DNA from: JAGLTN01 sp023135255
Lineage (GTDB): Bacteria; Planctomycetota; Phycisphaerae; Sedimentisphaerales; Anaerobacaceae
NCBI GenBank assembly: GCA_030639495.1
Contig: DAOWCP010000093.1
Span: 1 to 8,488, forward strand
Length of the DNA: 8,488 nucleotides
Direction: 5' to 3'
The notes under the pieces are model-generated. The model was given only the letters and a program-made list of their open reading frames with translations, ran no database searches and was not told where the DNA came from. How positions within the stretch are numbered: position 1 is the first letter of the stretch; each line of letters begins with the position of its first letter. Below, piece by piece: positions 1-7,442 of the stretch. The position numbers and the translations under genes were made by a program.

Positions 1-777
1 CAAACCACCGATACCAAGCATGATCTCCTGACGAATTCGCATCTCACTGTCACCGCCATAAAGGTTAGCTGTTATCATCCTGGCTTGAGGTGAGTTAGAA
101 ACAATATTAGTATCAAGCAGATAAAGTTTAATCCTGCCAACGGTAATAGCCCATATCTGTGCCTGGATAGTTTCACCCGGATAGTCAACTTCAATAATCA
201 AAGGCCCGCCTTGCGAACCTTTAACAAGTTCTGCCGGCATATTATAAAAATCATTCTCGATATACACTTCCTGCTGCCAGCCGTCAATATTGAGATACTG
301 TCTGAAATATCCCTTCTGATACATCAAACCGACACCAACAAGAGGAACACCCAAATCCGAAGCACTTTTCAGATGGTCACCCGCTAAGATACCAAGACCG
401 CCTGAATATATCGGCACCGACTCATGCAAACCAAATTCAGCACTGAAATAAGCGATGAAAGGCTCAGAAGATTCCTCACCATATTTCTCAAACCATGTTG
501 GGCTTTCCAGATATGTTTCAAGCTTATTGGCAACTCTTTCCAATTCATAAAGGAAACCCTTGTTTTCTGCCAATGACTCCAGATGTTCCTGAGAGACACT
601 ACCAAGAAGCTTAACCGGATTATATCTGCTGGCTCGCCATAAATTACTGTCTATCCTTTTGAACAAGTCAATAAATTCAGGTTCCCACGACCAGTACATA
701 TTTTTCGCGATTACTTCCAGTTTTTTCAATGGTTCCGGCAACGCTGGCAATACTGTGAAATTGCGAATCTTAGGCAT
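1..777 (-). CDS. glgP: Alpha-glucan phosphorylase (glycogen/maltodextrin phosphorylase), N-terminal part, runs off the left edge
   Basis: Enzyme family: PLP-dependent cytoplasmic phosphorolysis of alpha-1,4-glucans to glucose-1-phosphate. Only the first 259 codons are visible and the frame is open to base 1. Residues ~10-108 match the N-terminal DUF3417 region of bacterial GlgP (for example NMYWSWEPEFIDLF at 27-40 and LWRASRYNPVKLL near 46-58). The phosphorylase fold follows: AYFSAEFGLHES (109-120), the glycine-rich YSGGLGILAGDHLKSASDLG (124-143), DGWQQEVYIEND and RIRQEIMLGIGG (247-258). The PLP lysine and C-terminal domain lie outside the window. I chose the ATG at 777 because GGAG lies 9 nt upstream. 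An in-frame ATG at 792 would add five residues but has a poorly placed Shine-Dalgarno. The gene is divergent from the secreted glycosidase at 1052. The family is clear; substrate preference (glycogen or maltodextrin) is not visible. Confidence 0.93.
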   Translation of the reverse strand, partial: MPKIRNFTVLPALPEPLKKLEVIAKNMYWSWEPEFIDLFKRIDSNLWRASRYNPVKLLGSVSQEHLESLAENKGFLYELERVANKLETYLESPTWFEKYGEESSEPFIAYFSAEFGLHESVPIYSGGLGILAGDHLKSASDLGVPLVGVGLMYQKGYFRQYLNIDGWQQEVYIENDFYNMPAELVKGSQGGPLIIEVDYPGETIQAQIWAITVGRIKLYLLDTNIVSNSPQARMITANLYGGDSEMRIRQEIMLGIGGL

Positions 778-786
778 TTCAAAATT

Positions 787-790
787 CTCC
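787..790 (-). promoter_or_regulatory. Shine-Dalgarno GGAG deciding the glgP start
   Basis: GGAG on the minus strand ends 9 nt before the ATG at 777-775. The alternative in-frame ATG at 792-790 overlaps this site, so use of the inner start is favoured. Confidence 0.5.
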
Positions 791-970
791 ATAAAACTTT
801 TAAACTATCCTGCAAACAACTGAAAAGAAAACATTCCATCAGCCCACCATATAATCGACCATTAAAACTGTTAGCTTAATACCAAAAATACTACTCATAT
901 ATGCTCAAAGTCCAATATCATCAAAAAATTATCTTCAAACATAAAATAAAACTATTTTTTAACCGGAAAG

Positions 971-1015
971 TTGTAGTTAAAATAATTTGGACGAATATAA
1001 TAATATCCATCGTCC
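971..1015 (+). promoter_or_regulatory. Candidate promoter and operator dyad ahead of the GH-D glycosidase
   Basis: A consensus -10 hexamer TATAAT lies at 996-1001. The nearest -35-like hexamer, TTGTAG at 971-976, is 19 bp away, which is longer than ideal. The -10 sits inside a perfect inverted repeat: GGACGA at 989-994 and TCGTCC at 1010-1015, 15 bp apart, with a further ATAT/ATAT pair inside the arms. A dyad over a -10 box is where a repressor would bind. The repressor is unknown, and the promoter assignment is inference from the consensus alone. The predicted start would be near 1008, giving a leader of about 45 nt before the ATG at 1052. Confidence 0.38.
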
Positions 1016-1040
1016 TATAACCTTTTGCAGAAAAATTTTG

Positions 1041-1046
1041 AAAGGA
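1041..1046 (+). promoter_or_regulatory. Shine-Dalgarno AAAGGA deciding the GH-D glycosidase start
   Basis: AAAGGA lies 5 nt before the ATG at 1052. The longer open frame from TTG at 1025 would contain this site and add nine charged/polar residues ahead of the signal peptide, so the ATG is preferred. Confidence 0.65.
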
Positions 1047-1051
1047 AAAAA

Positions 1052-3298
1052 ATGAAATTAAGTATCATATCGTTAACAATTATAATTACACTCGTAATAA
1101 TTCCATGCTATACCTTTGCCGGAAATACTGATAACAGCATTAAAGTCAATTTCAACAAATCAAACCGAACCTTTGATATTTCCCGCAATGACATCGGAGT
1201 TATCCTGTATGATGGAATTGTAACTTACACCGCTCAGGGTAAGACTTTTTCAAGTAATGACAAAAAAATATCTTATAACCTCAGCACTAACCAAAAACAA
1301 ATCACCCTGAAGCTCGATAAAAATTACAGCATAACCATATACATTGGTAGTACCGGAAACCTCTATTGCACATTTAATGGCAAAGTCGACGGCCTGGTAA
1401 CATTTAAAGCAAAGACAAATTTTAACTCAGATACTGCAATACCCGCAATTCTCAAAAACAGCAGACACACCGACAACCATGTACTTACAACCACACTTGG
1501 CCCTGCCGAAATTCAAAACAACCAAAATAACAACTTTGTACAAACCAAGTATATGAATTGGCCTGTTTACGGCTGTCAAAAAACCGGGCCTGAAAAATCG
1601 ATCTTTCTCCCTGAAAATGATTTGGCGATCACAGCAACTGCCGCAAGACAGGCACAATGGTTTTATAATAAAACCTGGAATCTGAAAACTAAAGCCGGCA
1701 CTGGTGAAAACCTCCTGATTCTGAAAATTGATGATAATTATTACCGTGACTCCCTGGACATACGATATTACTCCCCCTTGAAAAAACGTGGTATATGGAA
1801 GACCGCTCCGGTAGTTGCAATGACATGGTACGGTGCTAATGAAGAAAAGACAGGCCATATCCTGCAGGACAAAACCTGGCTCTATCCCCAAATTGACTGG
1901 GTAGCTGAAAACCTTCTCGAATATGCGGAAACCCTCGTTTTCCAACTCGATGCCAGTTACCGTTTTCAGGACGATAAATACATGCGGGAAATTTCAGACT
2001 ACATCCGTTCTAAAGGCCTAATCCCAGGTATCTGGCTCACGCCATATTCCGTAGCACCAATGGAAGCTTATAAACAGCACCCTGAATGGTTTTTGCATGG
2101 CTCCGACGGGAAACCATTCACTGGCTTTGGAATACACCCAAGCTGGAATTGGCCCAAAGAACAAGGAAGAAAATACCAGTGGTGGGAAGTTGGACCCGGA
2201 ATTATCAATGTTATGAATGACCAGGCAGTAGAACAATGGTTTGCTAAGCATTGGAAAAAAGTTTCAGAAGAATGGAACTATGACTTTTTCAAAATAGATG
2301 GTCAGCCCATGGCCGCACAAATATATGAAAAAGCTGTCAACGGCGGTGGAATTGATGGTTATCGAAAAGGCCTGGAAATTGGAAGAAAAATTTCGGGTGA
2401 TAAATTCGTAAATGCCTGCTGGGGGACTGAGATAGACGCTATAGGACTTGTTGATGGCGCAAGAACAGGCCCTGATACCGGTACTTTCCCACACGCCATG
2501 GAATATTTAATAAGATGGAATTACTTAAACAACATAGCTTGGTATTGCGATCCCGATGCTGCTGCAAATCAACATAAAGCCACAATCGAAAGTGTAAGAC
2601 TAAACGCACAGGCAAGAGTACTAACTGGTCAGCAATTCCTCACTGACGATGTCTGGACAAAAATATCGAAACCCATTTGCAAAGTCTGGCAGCAAAGTTT
2701 CCCTGTGCTGAACATAAAACCGGCAAATCTTTATCAAATCGAAAACTACAAAGACTATGACGTATTTGATTTGCGCATAGCCAAGCCCTGGAAAACATGG
2801 GACGTAGTAGGCATTTTTAATTATGAAGAAAATCCCTGCAAAAAAACTTTGGACCTTGCAAAACTCGAATTACTATCAGATAAGGTTCATGTATTTGAAT
2901 ATTGGAGCAGTAGTTATCTTGGTCTGTTCGATAAAAATGACAAGATAGAACGAGATTTAAAATCTTATCAAGGCCAGACTTTTTCAATTGTCCCGGATGT
3001 CCCCGGCAAACCTGTCTTACTCTCCACCAGCAGACATTTAACCGCAGGTGCTCTTGATCTCGCAGATATCAAATGGAAAAAAGACAACAACAAATGGACA
3101 ATTACAGGGCGATCTGAGCATCTCGTCGCAAACGACAGCTATGAAATATTTTTCGCCCACAAAAATTTCAAAGCAATAAACGCCAAATCATCAACAGGCC
3201 AAACAAAAATAAAAACAGACAATAACATAACCACTATGACTTTTGTACCAACGAAATCTACAAAAGCAAAATGGCAAATAACATTCGAAAAACAGTAA
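1052..3298 (+). CDS. Exported clan GH-D glycoside hydrolase, alpha-galactosidase-like (GH36/melibiase type)
   Basis: Predicted retaining glycosidase of 748 aa acting outside the cytoplasm, probably removing alpha-linked galactose from oligo- or polysaccharides. Residues 1-23 form a signal peptide: short K-containing start, hydrophobic 4-18, likely cleavage after TFA at 21-23. Residues ~25-245 are a beta-rich N-terminal domain. The (beta/alpha)8 barrel starts near APVVAMTWYGAN (252-263), continues through KGLIPGIWLTPYSVAP (321-336) and ends after WYCDPDAA (497-504). YDFFKIDGQP (410-419) places the nucleophile at D416, and ARTGPDTG (470-477) offers D475 as acid/base; both assignments come from clan GH-D logic, not alignment. 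A C-terminal beta domain follows from about 560. The K-I-D-G-Q nucleophile motif resembles the plant raffinose synthase/Sip1 branch (KVDxQ) more than classic GH36 KWDMN, so the exact subfamily and substrate are uncertain. The gene is monocistronic, divergent from glgP, and its 3' end faces the small RNA gene. Confidence 0.75.
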   Translation: MKLSIISLTIIITLVIIPCYTFAGNTDNSIKVNFNKSNRTFDISRNDIGVILYDGIVTYTAQGKTFSSNDKKISYNLSTNQKQITLKLDKNYSITIYIGSTGNLYCTFNGKVDGLVTFKAKTNFNSDTAIPAILKNSRHTDNHVLTTTLGPAEIQNNQNNNFVQTKYMNWPVYGCQKTGPEKSIFLPENDLAITATAARQAQWFYNKTWNLKTKAGTGENLLILKIDDNYYRDSLDIRYYSPLKKRGIWKTAPVVAMTWYGANEEKTGHILQDKTWLYPQIDWVAENLLEYAETLVFQLDASYRFQDDKYMREISDYIRSKGLIPGIWLTPYSVAPMEAYKQHPEWFLHGSDGKPFTGFGIHPSWNWPKEQGRKYQWWEVGPGIINVMNDQAVEQWFAKHWKKVSEEWNYDFFKIDGQPMAAQIYEKAVNGGGIDGYRKGLEIGRKISGDKFVNACWGTEIDAIGLVDGARTGPDTGTFPHAMEYLIRWNYLNNIAWYCDPDAAANQHKATIESVRLNAQARVLTGQQFLTDDVWTKISKPICKVWQQSFPVLNIKPANLYQIENYKDYDVFDLRIAKPWKTWDVVGIFNYEENPCKKTLDLAKLELLSDKVHVFEYWSSSYLGLFDKNDKIERDLKSYQGQTFSIVPDVPGKPVLLSTSRHLTAGALDLADIKWKKDNNKWTITGRSEHLVANDSYEIFFAHKNFKAINAKSSTGQTKIKTDNNITTMTFVPTKSTKAKWQITFEKQ

Positions 3299-3334
3299 AT
3301 TTATTTTAGAGCGTTTTAAAAGATATGACTAAAT

Positions 3335-3366
3335 AAAAAAGGTCCGCTAATTAAAACAGACCTTTT
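3335..3366 (-). terminator. Intrinsic terminator of the small RNA, possibly bidirectional
   Basis: Inverted repeat AAAAGGTC (3337-3344) and GACCTTTT (3359-3366) with a 14-nt loop. Read on the minus strand it is followed by six T (3340-3335), the usual intrinsic-terminator layout at the end of the small RNA. On the plus strand the stem ends in TTTTC, 38 nt after the glycosidase stop, so it may also stop that transcript. Only four of the eight pairs are G-C pairs or flanked by them, so strength is moderate. Confidence 0.6.
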
Positions 3367-3568
3367 CATTAACTTGCCGGTCTTCTCCGCGAATGCCGTA
3401 AGAAAGCATTTGAATAAACCCATTATTTCAAGGTGGGTAGCAGCTACTCAAGTCCGAAAGTCCTGTCAAGCAGGCATTTTCGATCCATCAAGGTTCAGCT
3501 TCCCGAGTATGGGTATCGGTTTTTTCAAATCGTACTTCCTATACCAACACTGCAGGGTCAACCCGCAT
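3335..3568 (-). ncRNA. ssrS: 6S-like regulatory RNA (ssrS candidate), about 234 nt
   Basis: Not protein-coding. A consensus promoter lies just upstream and an intrinsic terminator ends it. Nested pairings found by eye (plus coordinates) make a single long rod: 3375-3400 with 3542-3567 (imperfect, many G-U pairs, including UGUUGGUA against UACGGCA with one bulge); 3418-3423 with 3509-3514 (ACCCAT/ATGGGT); 3435-3441 with 3498-3504 (one mismatch); 3454-3459 with 3478-3483; and an apical CCTG/CAGG stem (3462-3474). Unpaired 3401-3417 and 3515-3541 form an asymmetric central bubble. Closing stem, central bubble and apical stem are the signature of 6S RNA, which mimics an open promoter and sequesters sigma-70 RNA polymerase in stationary phase. 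Local wording such as CCACCTTGAA before the distal half also recalls 6S. The family call rests on architecture and memory of sequence, not on a covariance search; an unrelated structured RNA is the alternative. Confidence 0.65.
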
Positions 3569-3573
3569 TACTA

Positions 3574-3602
3574 ATTATAACAAATCAAACACAAAAAGTC
3601 AA
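3574..3602 (-). promoter_or_regulatory. Strong sigma-70 promoter of the 6S-like RNA
   Basis: On the minus strand: -35 TTGACT (3602-3597), a 17-bp spacer, and -10 TATAAT (3579-3574) with an extended TGT just before it. The DNA upstream is AT-rich, as in UP elements. Initiation is expected near 3568. It fires into a region with no minus-strand protein start, which is the main reason to read the DNA below it as an RNA gene. Confidence 0.8.
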
Positions 3603-3668
3603 CGGTACACAACATAATTCAAAAATATTATCGATTTTTTGCACTTACAAGTATATCGGCCATAACCA

Positions 3669-3687
3669 CTTTTTTTGTTAAAAAAAG
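3669..3687. repeat. Perfect A/T hairpin
   Basis: CTTTTTTT, loop GTT, AAAAAAAG: eight pairs, seven of them A-T. It lies between the end of the AAA ATPase gene and the 6S-like promoter. It could be a weak transcription stop for the ATPase operon (minus strand) or simply low-complexity DNA. Confidence 0.3.
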
Positions 3688-3785
3688 ATTACTAATCCAC
3701 AAGGAATACGCCTGTATTTGACTTTATGCCGGAAATATATACTCGAATATGAGAATTGGAAAGTAAATTTTTTTTAAAACATCGA

Positions 3786-5279
3786 TCAATCAGCCGGCAC
3801 ACATCTGTTTTTTGCCCATTGGCGAAGCTGCTGAACTTTTTCTGCCATCGTTACAGACAGTGGTGGTGATATTTTAACAGCATGAATTATTTTTTCAGTA
3901 TCAAGTTCAGACTTCTCATCATAAGCCTGGTGCAAGGCCGAAATAACCGCCTGCTCTATTTCCGCGCCACTATAACCTTCTGAAACCGTCGCCAGCTTTC
4001 CAAGATCAAATCCTTTAGGATCACGATGACGTTTTCTTATATGTATTTTAAATATTTGCTCACGAGTTTCTTTGTCCGGCAGATCAATAAAAAATACTTC
4101 GTCAAATCGCCCCTTACGCAATAACTCCGGAGGCAATGCTTCGATGTCATTGGCAGTAGCAATAACAAAAACCGGCTCCTTACGTTCCTGAAGCCATGTC
4201 AATAATGACCCGAACATACGCTGCGAAAGACCACCGTCCGCACTTCTGCTCGCTGCAGAGGCAAATGCCTTTTCTATTTCATCGATCCATAAAATAACAG
4301 GTGACATCATCTCCGTCTGCTGAAAAGCGAAACGAAGATTCTTTTCAGATTCACCGATATAGCTGCCGTATAATGTCCCCGGGTCAAGTTTAAGCAAAGG
4401 CTGCTGCCATGCCGTCGCAATCGCTTTTGCACACAAACTTTTACCCGCACCCTGAACACCAAGCATAAGAACCCCGCGTGGAGCATTCAGTCCAAATTTC
4501 TCAGCTTCATCCGTAAATGAATTCTCACGCTGCTTGAGCCATTTTTTAAGATGCCTCATACCCCCTATCTCACTCAAATCCAAAGGTGTCTCAATATACT
4601 CCAACAGCCCGCCCTGCTGAACCATTCTTCTCTTACCTGCGATAACAACATTAATATCTTCATCATTAAATTTGCTGTCTTGCGCAACTGTATCATTGAT
4701 TATTTCACGTGCCTGCCTTCGTGTCAGTCCGCGTAGATTACGCACAACAGCATTTAACCCTTTCTTGCTGATACCAACATCAAGAGGCTTTTTACGATGA
4801 ATCTTTTTCAAAGTAGCGGTAATAATTTCACAAAGCTCTTGCTCATCTGGAAATGATATTTCAAAAGGCTTAACATAAGATCGCAAAACAGCTGGTAACT
4901 TATCCCTGCTATCAATCATCACCAGCGTGCGATTAGTTTTTTCAAATTTATTAATGATATTGCGCAAAAGCCTCTGGTTCTTTGCGTTCTTAAGATACTC
5001 ACACAAATCAAGAGTGACACAAATAGTTCCTTCTTTCGCCCCTGCCAGATTATTAAGACCCGCCTCCGGCGATTCCGTATTATTAATCATCGGACTGTCA
5101 TCAAGCAAACCTATACCATCCCTGACACCATCAGCAACAGACCATATCCACATATCACTTTTAAGGTCCAAAGCTGCCATCCGAATAACTTCAAGAATAT
5201 ACTGCTCTTCATAGGTAACAACTGATACACACGCACAACCCGACTTTATCAGCTTTTTAATTTTCTCGGTATCATCCAT
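3786..5279 (-). CDS. AAA-family ATPase, Ycf46-like
   Basis: A 497-aa cytoplasmic ATPase with no signal peptide or membrane segment. The N-terminal ~230 residues lack catalytic motifs and resemble the Ycf46 N-terminal region. The AAA module follows: Walker A GVQGAGKS (274-281, the Q-G-A variant rather than PPGTGK), pore-loop region around GTLYGSYIGESEKNLR (301-316), Walker B VILWIDE (328-334), sensor 1 ATAN (374-377), arginine-finger stretch LLRKGRFDE (386-394) and sensor 2 GYSGAEIEQ (435-443). The wording WIDEIEKAF, GSLLTWLQE and ELLRKGRFDEVFFIDLP matches the Ycf46/COG0464 group known from cyanobacteria, plastids and other bacteria; its substrate is not established here. One intact ATP site suggests an active hexameric remodeller. 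The start is 28 nt after the pheT stop, with a purine-rich AGGAAGGGATGAG ahead of the ATG, so co-transcription with pheT is likely. Confidence 0.85.
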   Translation of the reverse strand: MDDTEKIKKLIKSGCACVSVVTYEEQYILEVIRMAALDLKSDMWIWSVADGVRDGIGLLDDSPMINNTESPEAGLNNLAGAKEGTICVTLDLCEYLKNAKNQRLLRNIINKFEKTNRTLVMIDSRDKLPAVLRSYVKPFEISFPDEQELCEIITATLKKIHRKKPLDVGISKKGLNAVVRNLRGLTRRQAREIINDTVAQDSKFNDEDINVVIAGKRRMVQQGGLLEYIETPLDLSEIGGMRHLKKWLKQRENSFTDEAEKFGLNAPRGVLMLGVQGAGKSLCAKAIATAWQQPLLKLDPGTLYGSYIGESEKNLRFAFQQTEMMSPVILWIDEIEKAFASAASRSADGGLSQRMFGSLLTWLQERKEPVFVIATANDIEALPPELLRKGRFDEVFFIDLPDKETREQIFKIHIRKRHRDPKGFDLGKLATVSEGYSGAEIEQAVISALHQAYDEKSELDTEKIIHAVKISPPLSVTMAEKVQQLRQWAKNRCVPAD

Positions 5280-5307
5280 TATTTCTCATCCCTTCCTAAT
5301 ATGTTGA

Positions 5308-7317
5308 TCAAGCGGTTCTCAAAACAGCCTTAACAGCCTTTTCTAAGCTCCTGGTAATATCAGCCTCAAAACCGTCAACCACCTCATGGGTCAGCGTCCC
5401 GTCTTCATCCCTGAAACAAAGCGACAAAGTGACACTTTTCTTACCACTCGGCACACCTTTGCCTCTATATATCTCAACAAACCTGACACATTCAAGTTTA
5501 TCGCAAGGCCTCTTATTAACCGCAGAAACAATATCCACCCAGCTGACATCTTCCTCGGTAATTATAGACAGATCCCTTTCAATCGCGGGAAATCTTGGGA
5601 TCGGTTGTATCTTCACTACCTCACCCTGTAATTGCATCAGGCTTTCAAAGTCAAGTTCCGCCCCTGCCGGAGTAATTTCTTTAAAGTCAAATTTGTCCTT
5701 AACCGCATCATTAACCACTCCCGCAACGCCAATCACCTCGCCGTCAACAACAACATTAGCCCCCGCCTTGGCCCACACAAATTCCGCCGGAACAAACTCA
5801 ATCTTTGCATGATGATCAAACCCCTTCACAACCGCCTCGACAACGCCGCGAATGTCACGAAGATCACTATCGCAAACAAACGCCAGCTTAGCCCTCTCCA
5901 TAGGCAGCTTCTTACCTGAAGGAACAAACGTGTCAGCGATTTCATACATCCTGCAATCGGTATTCTTCGCATTATGATTCGTCTTCAAAACAGTAAACAA
6001 AGAGCCTAACAGAGTCTGCCTGAGCAGATTGGCATTCTTCCTCGAAACATCTTTAACCCCTAAGCCCAGCTTGGTTTTGTCTTCAACAAAAAGTTCCGCA
6101 ATACTGCTGTCGGTAAAAGTAATATTAATCGTTTCATAGTATCCGCAACTGTTCAAAGCTGCGCCAGCTGTCAAAACCGCTTTTTGCCTTGCATCTGTTG
6201 CTGTTACCTTGATCTCGATCTTATCTTCAGTCGGTATATTATTAAACCCGTAAAGGCGGGCAACTTCTTCGATAAGATCAACCTCACGATATATGTCACT
6301 TCGCCAGCTTGGAACCTTACACGTCACAACATCGCCTTCAAGCTTAGGTGCAAAGCTCAACTTCGCAAGAATATCAACCACCTTATCCGGAGATATTTCA
6401 AACCCTAAAAGCTTATTCATTCTCGAAATCCGCATAGTAACTTGTGGCCTTTTCAGCTTAGTCGGATACGCATCCACCATCCCCTTAGCAACTTTGCCGC
6501 CGGCAACTTCGACTATCAGCTGAGCAGCCCTGTTCGATGCCCATTCGATCATTTCAGTATCAACTGTCCGCTCAAAACGAAAAGACGCCTCTGAAGGTAG
6601 CGAAAGTCCACGCGAAGCAATCCTCACCGTTACCGGGTCGAAATGTGCATCTTCCAGCAAAACCGTTGTCGTCGAATCCGAAACCTCAGTTTCAAGACCA
6701 CCCATAACCCCTGCTATTGCAACAGCCCCGCGAGAATCAGCGATCACCAGCATATTTTCAGTCAAATCACATTTTGAACCGTCAATGCTCACGATTTTTT
6801 CACCATCCTTAGCTTTTCTCACAATAATCTTACCAGCTGTTATTTTTTCATAATCAAAGGCATGTGGAGGCTGTCCACTTTCCAGCATCGCATAATTCGT
6901 AGCGTCAACCACATTATTAACACTGCGGACACCGATCACCTCAAGTCTCTTTTTCATCCAGCCAGGCGTATCGCCAACCTTAACACCCTCAATGATCCGC
7001 CCGGTATATCTATGGCAAAGCTCAGGCTCTGATATTTCAACAGAAACAAAAGAATCAGCACTTTTATCGGACACAGCAACTTCAACACTCGGCAACTTAA
7101 GCTCACACCCCGTAGCCGCTGCCAATTCACGAGCTACGCCAATATGCCCCAAACAATCACCACGGTTACTGGTAACCTCAATATCCAGAACTGTGTCGTC
7201 CCCAAATTGTTCCACATCCTCAAGGCAAAAACCGCTATCGCTTAAAATCTGCCCTATCTGCTCGAAATCCAGACCTGTTTGGACGTAATCATTTAACCAG
7301 TTAATTGAGATTTTCAT
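5308..7317 (-). CDS. pheT: Phenylalanine--tRNA ligase beta subunit (short form without the N-terminal tRNA-binding domain)
   Basis: Partner of PheS in the alpha2beta2 enzyme that charges tRNA-Phe; the beta chain carries editing and tRNA-contact domains. Of its 669 aa: a short N-terminal segment with ISINWLNDYV; EVTSNRGDCLGHIGVARELAA (48-68); B3/B4 editing domain ~100-255, including VDATNYAML (137-145), PPHAFDYEKI (150-159), GVMGG (203-207) and SLPSEASFRFERTVD; B5 domain ~290-362 with VPSWRSDIYREVDLIEEVAR (335-354); catalytic-like fold ~375-560; C-terminal FDX-ACB domain from PRFPAIERDLSII (574-586). The familiar OB-fold/EMAPII domain, normally between the first ~40 residues and the NR(A/G)DCL motif, is absent: FCLEDVEQFGDDTVLDIEVT runs straight across. 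That explains the length relative to the usual ~800 aa. There is no frameshift. No pheS is adjacent; the upstream neighbour is divergent. Shine-Dalgarno is weak (GGTG, 7 nt). Confidence 0.95.
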   Translation of the reverse strand: MKISINWLNDYVQTGLDFEQIGQILSDSGFCLEDVEQFGDDTVLDIEVTSNRGDCLGHIGVARELAAATGCELKLPSVEVAVSDKSADSFVSVEISEPELCHRYTGRIIEGVKVGDTPGWMKKRLEVIGVRSVNNVVDATNYAMLESGQPPHAFDYEKITAGKIIVRKAKDGEKIVSIDGSKCDLTENMLVIADSRGAVAIAGVMGGLETEVSDSTTTVLLEDAHFDPVTVRIASRGLSLPSEASFRFERTVDTEMIEWASNRAAQLIVEVAGGKVAKGMVDAYPTKLKRPQVTMRISRMNKLLGFEISPDKVVDILAKLSFAPKLEGDVVTCKVPSWRSDIYREVDLIEEVARLYGFNNIPTEDKIEIKVTATDARQKAVLTAGAALNSCGYYETINITFTDSSIAELFVEDKTKLGLGVKDVSRKNANLLRQTLLGSLFTVLKTNHNAKNTDCRMYEIADTFVPSGKKLPMERAKLAFVCDSDLRDIRGVVEAVVKGFDHHAKIEFVPAEFVWAKAGANVVVDGEVIGVAGVVNDAVKDKFDFKEITPAGAELDFESLMQLQGEVVKIQPIPRFPAIERDLSIITEEDVSWVDIVSAVNKRPCDKLECVRFVEIYRGKGVPSGKKSVTLSLCFRDEDGTLTHEVVDGFEADITRSLEKAVKAVLRTA

Positions 7318-7382
7318 ACTAAAGCACCATTAAAAAAATGACAAAACTCTATAATCATACTGATTCCAATTGAATTTTTCTG

Positions 7383-7398
7383 TTTATCCGCGGGTAAA
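7383..7398. promoter_or_regulatory. Imperfect 16-bp palindrome, possible operator
   Basis: TTTATCCGCGGGTAAA is symmetric except for one T/G pair, centred on CCGCGG. It lies 66 bp upstream of the pheT start. Its GGGTA half recurs in the palindrome at 7443. The cognate regulator is unknown. Confidence 0.33.
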
Positions 7399-7442
7399 TA
7401 ACTTAAAAATAACAAGTTTCAGCCTTATTCACGGATATTTAC

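Larger units (their letters stand above)
3299..3785. other. Gene-poor interval of 487 bases that contains a small-RNA gene
   Basis: No credible protein gene is present. The two short plus-strand open frames here (3374-3574 and 3433-3681) overlap each other and the structured RNA, and neither has a recognisable product. Support exists instead for a minus-strand RNA gene with promoter and terminator. The remaining 3603-3785 is very AT-rich and contains a perfect T7/A7 hairpin (3669-3687). No strong GC-stem terminator for the AAA ATPase gene could be found in it. Confidence 0.7.

Noticed and set aside
1025..1051. Upstream TTG start adding nine residues to the glycosidase
   Set aside because: It would place the AAAGGA Shine-Dalgarno inside the gene and polar residues before the signal peptide; the ATG at 1052 is well placed.
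1427..2494. Minus-strand open frames of 76-172 codons inside the glycosidase
   Set aside because: They are antisense to conserved catalytic-domain sequence and have no family resemblance.
3400..3520. SRP RNA, tmRNA or RNase P RNA as identity of the intergenic RNA
   Set aside because: The SRP tetraloop/GGAAGCAGC signature, a tmRNA tag frame with CCA-end acceptor, and the RNase P conserved core were looked for and not found; the rod with central bubble fits 6S better.
3374..3681. Two short plus-strand open frames (66 and 82 codons) in the intergenic region
   Set aside because: They overlap each other and lie antisense to the structured RNA, have no Shine-Dalgarno and resemble no protein family.
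5386..7288. Several plus-strand open frames of 74-127 codons inside pheT
   Set aside because: They are antisense shadows of a clear, fully conserved pheT frame.
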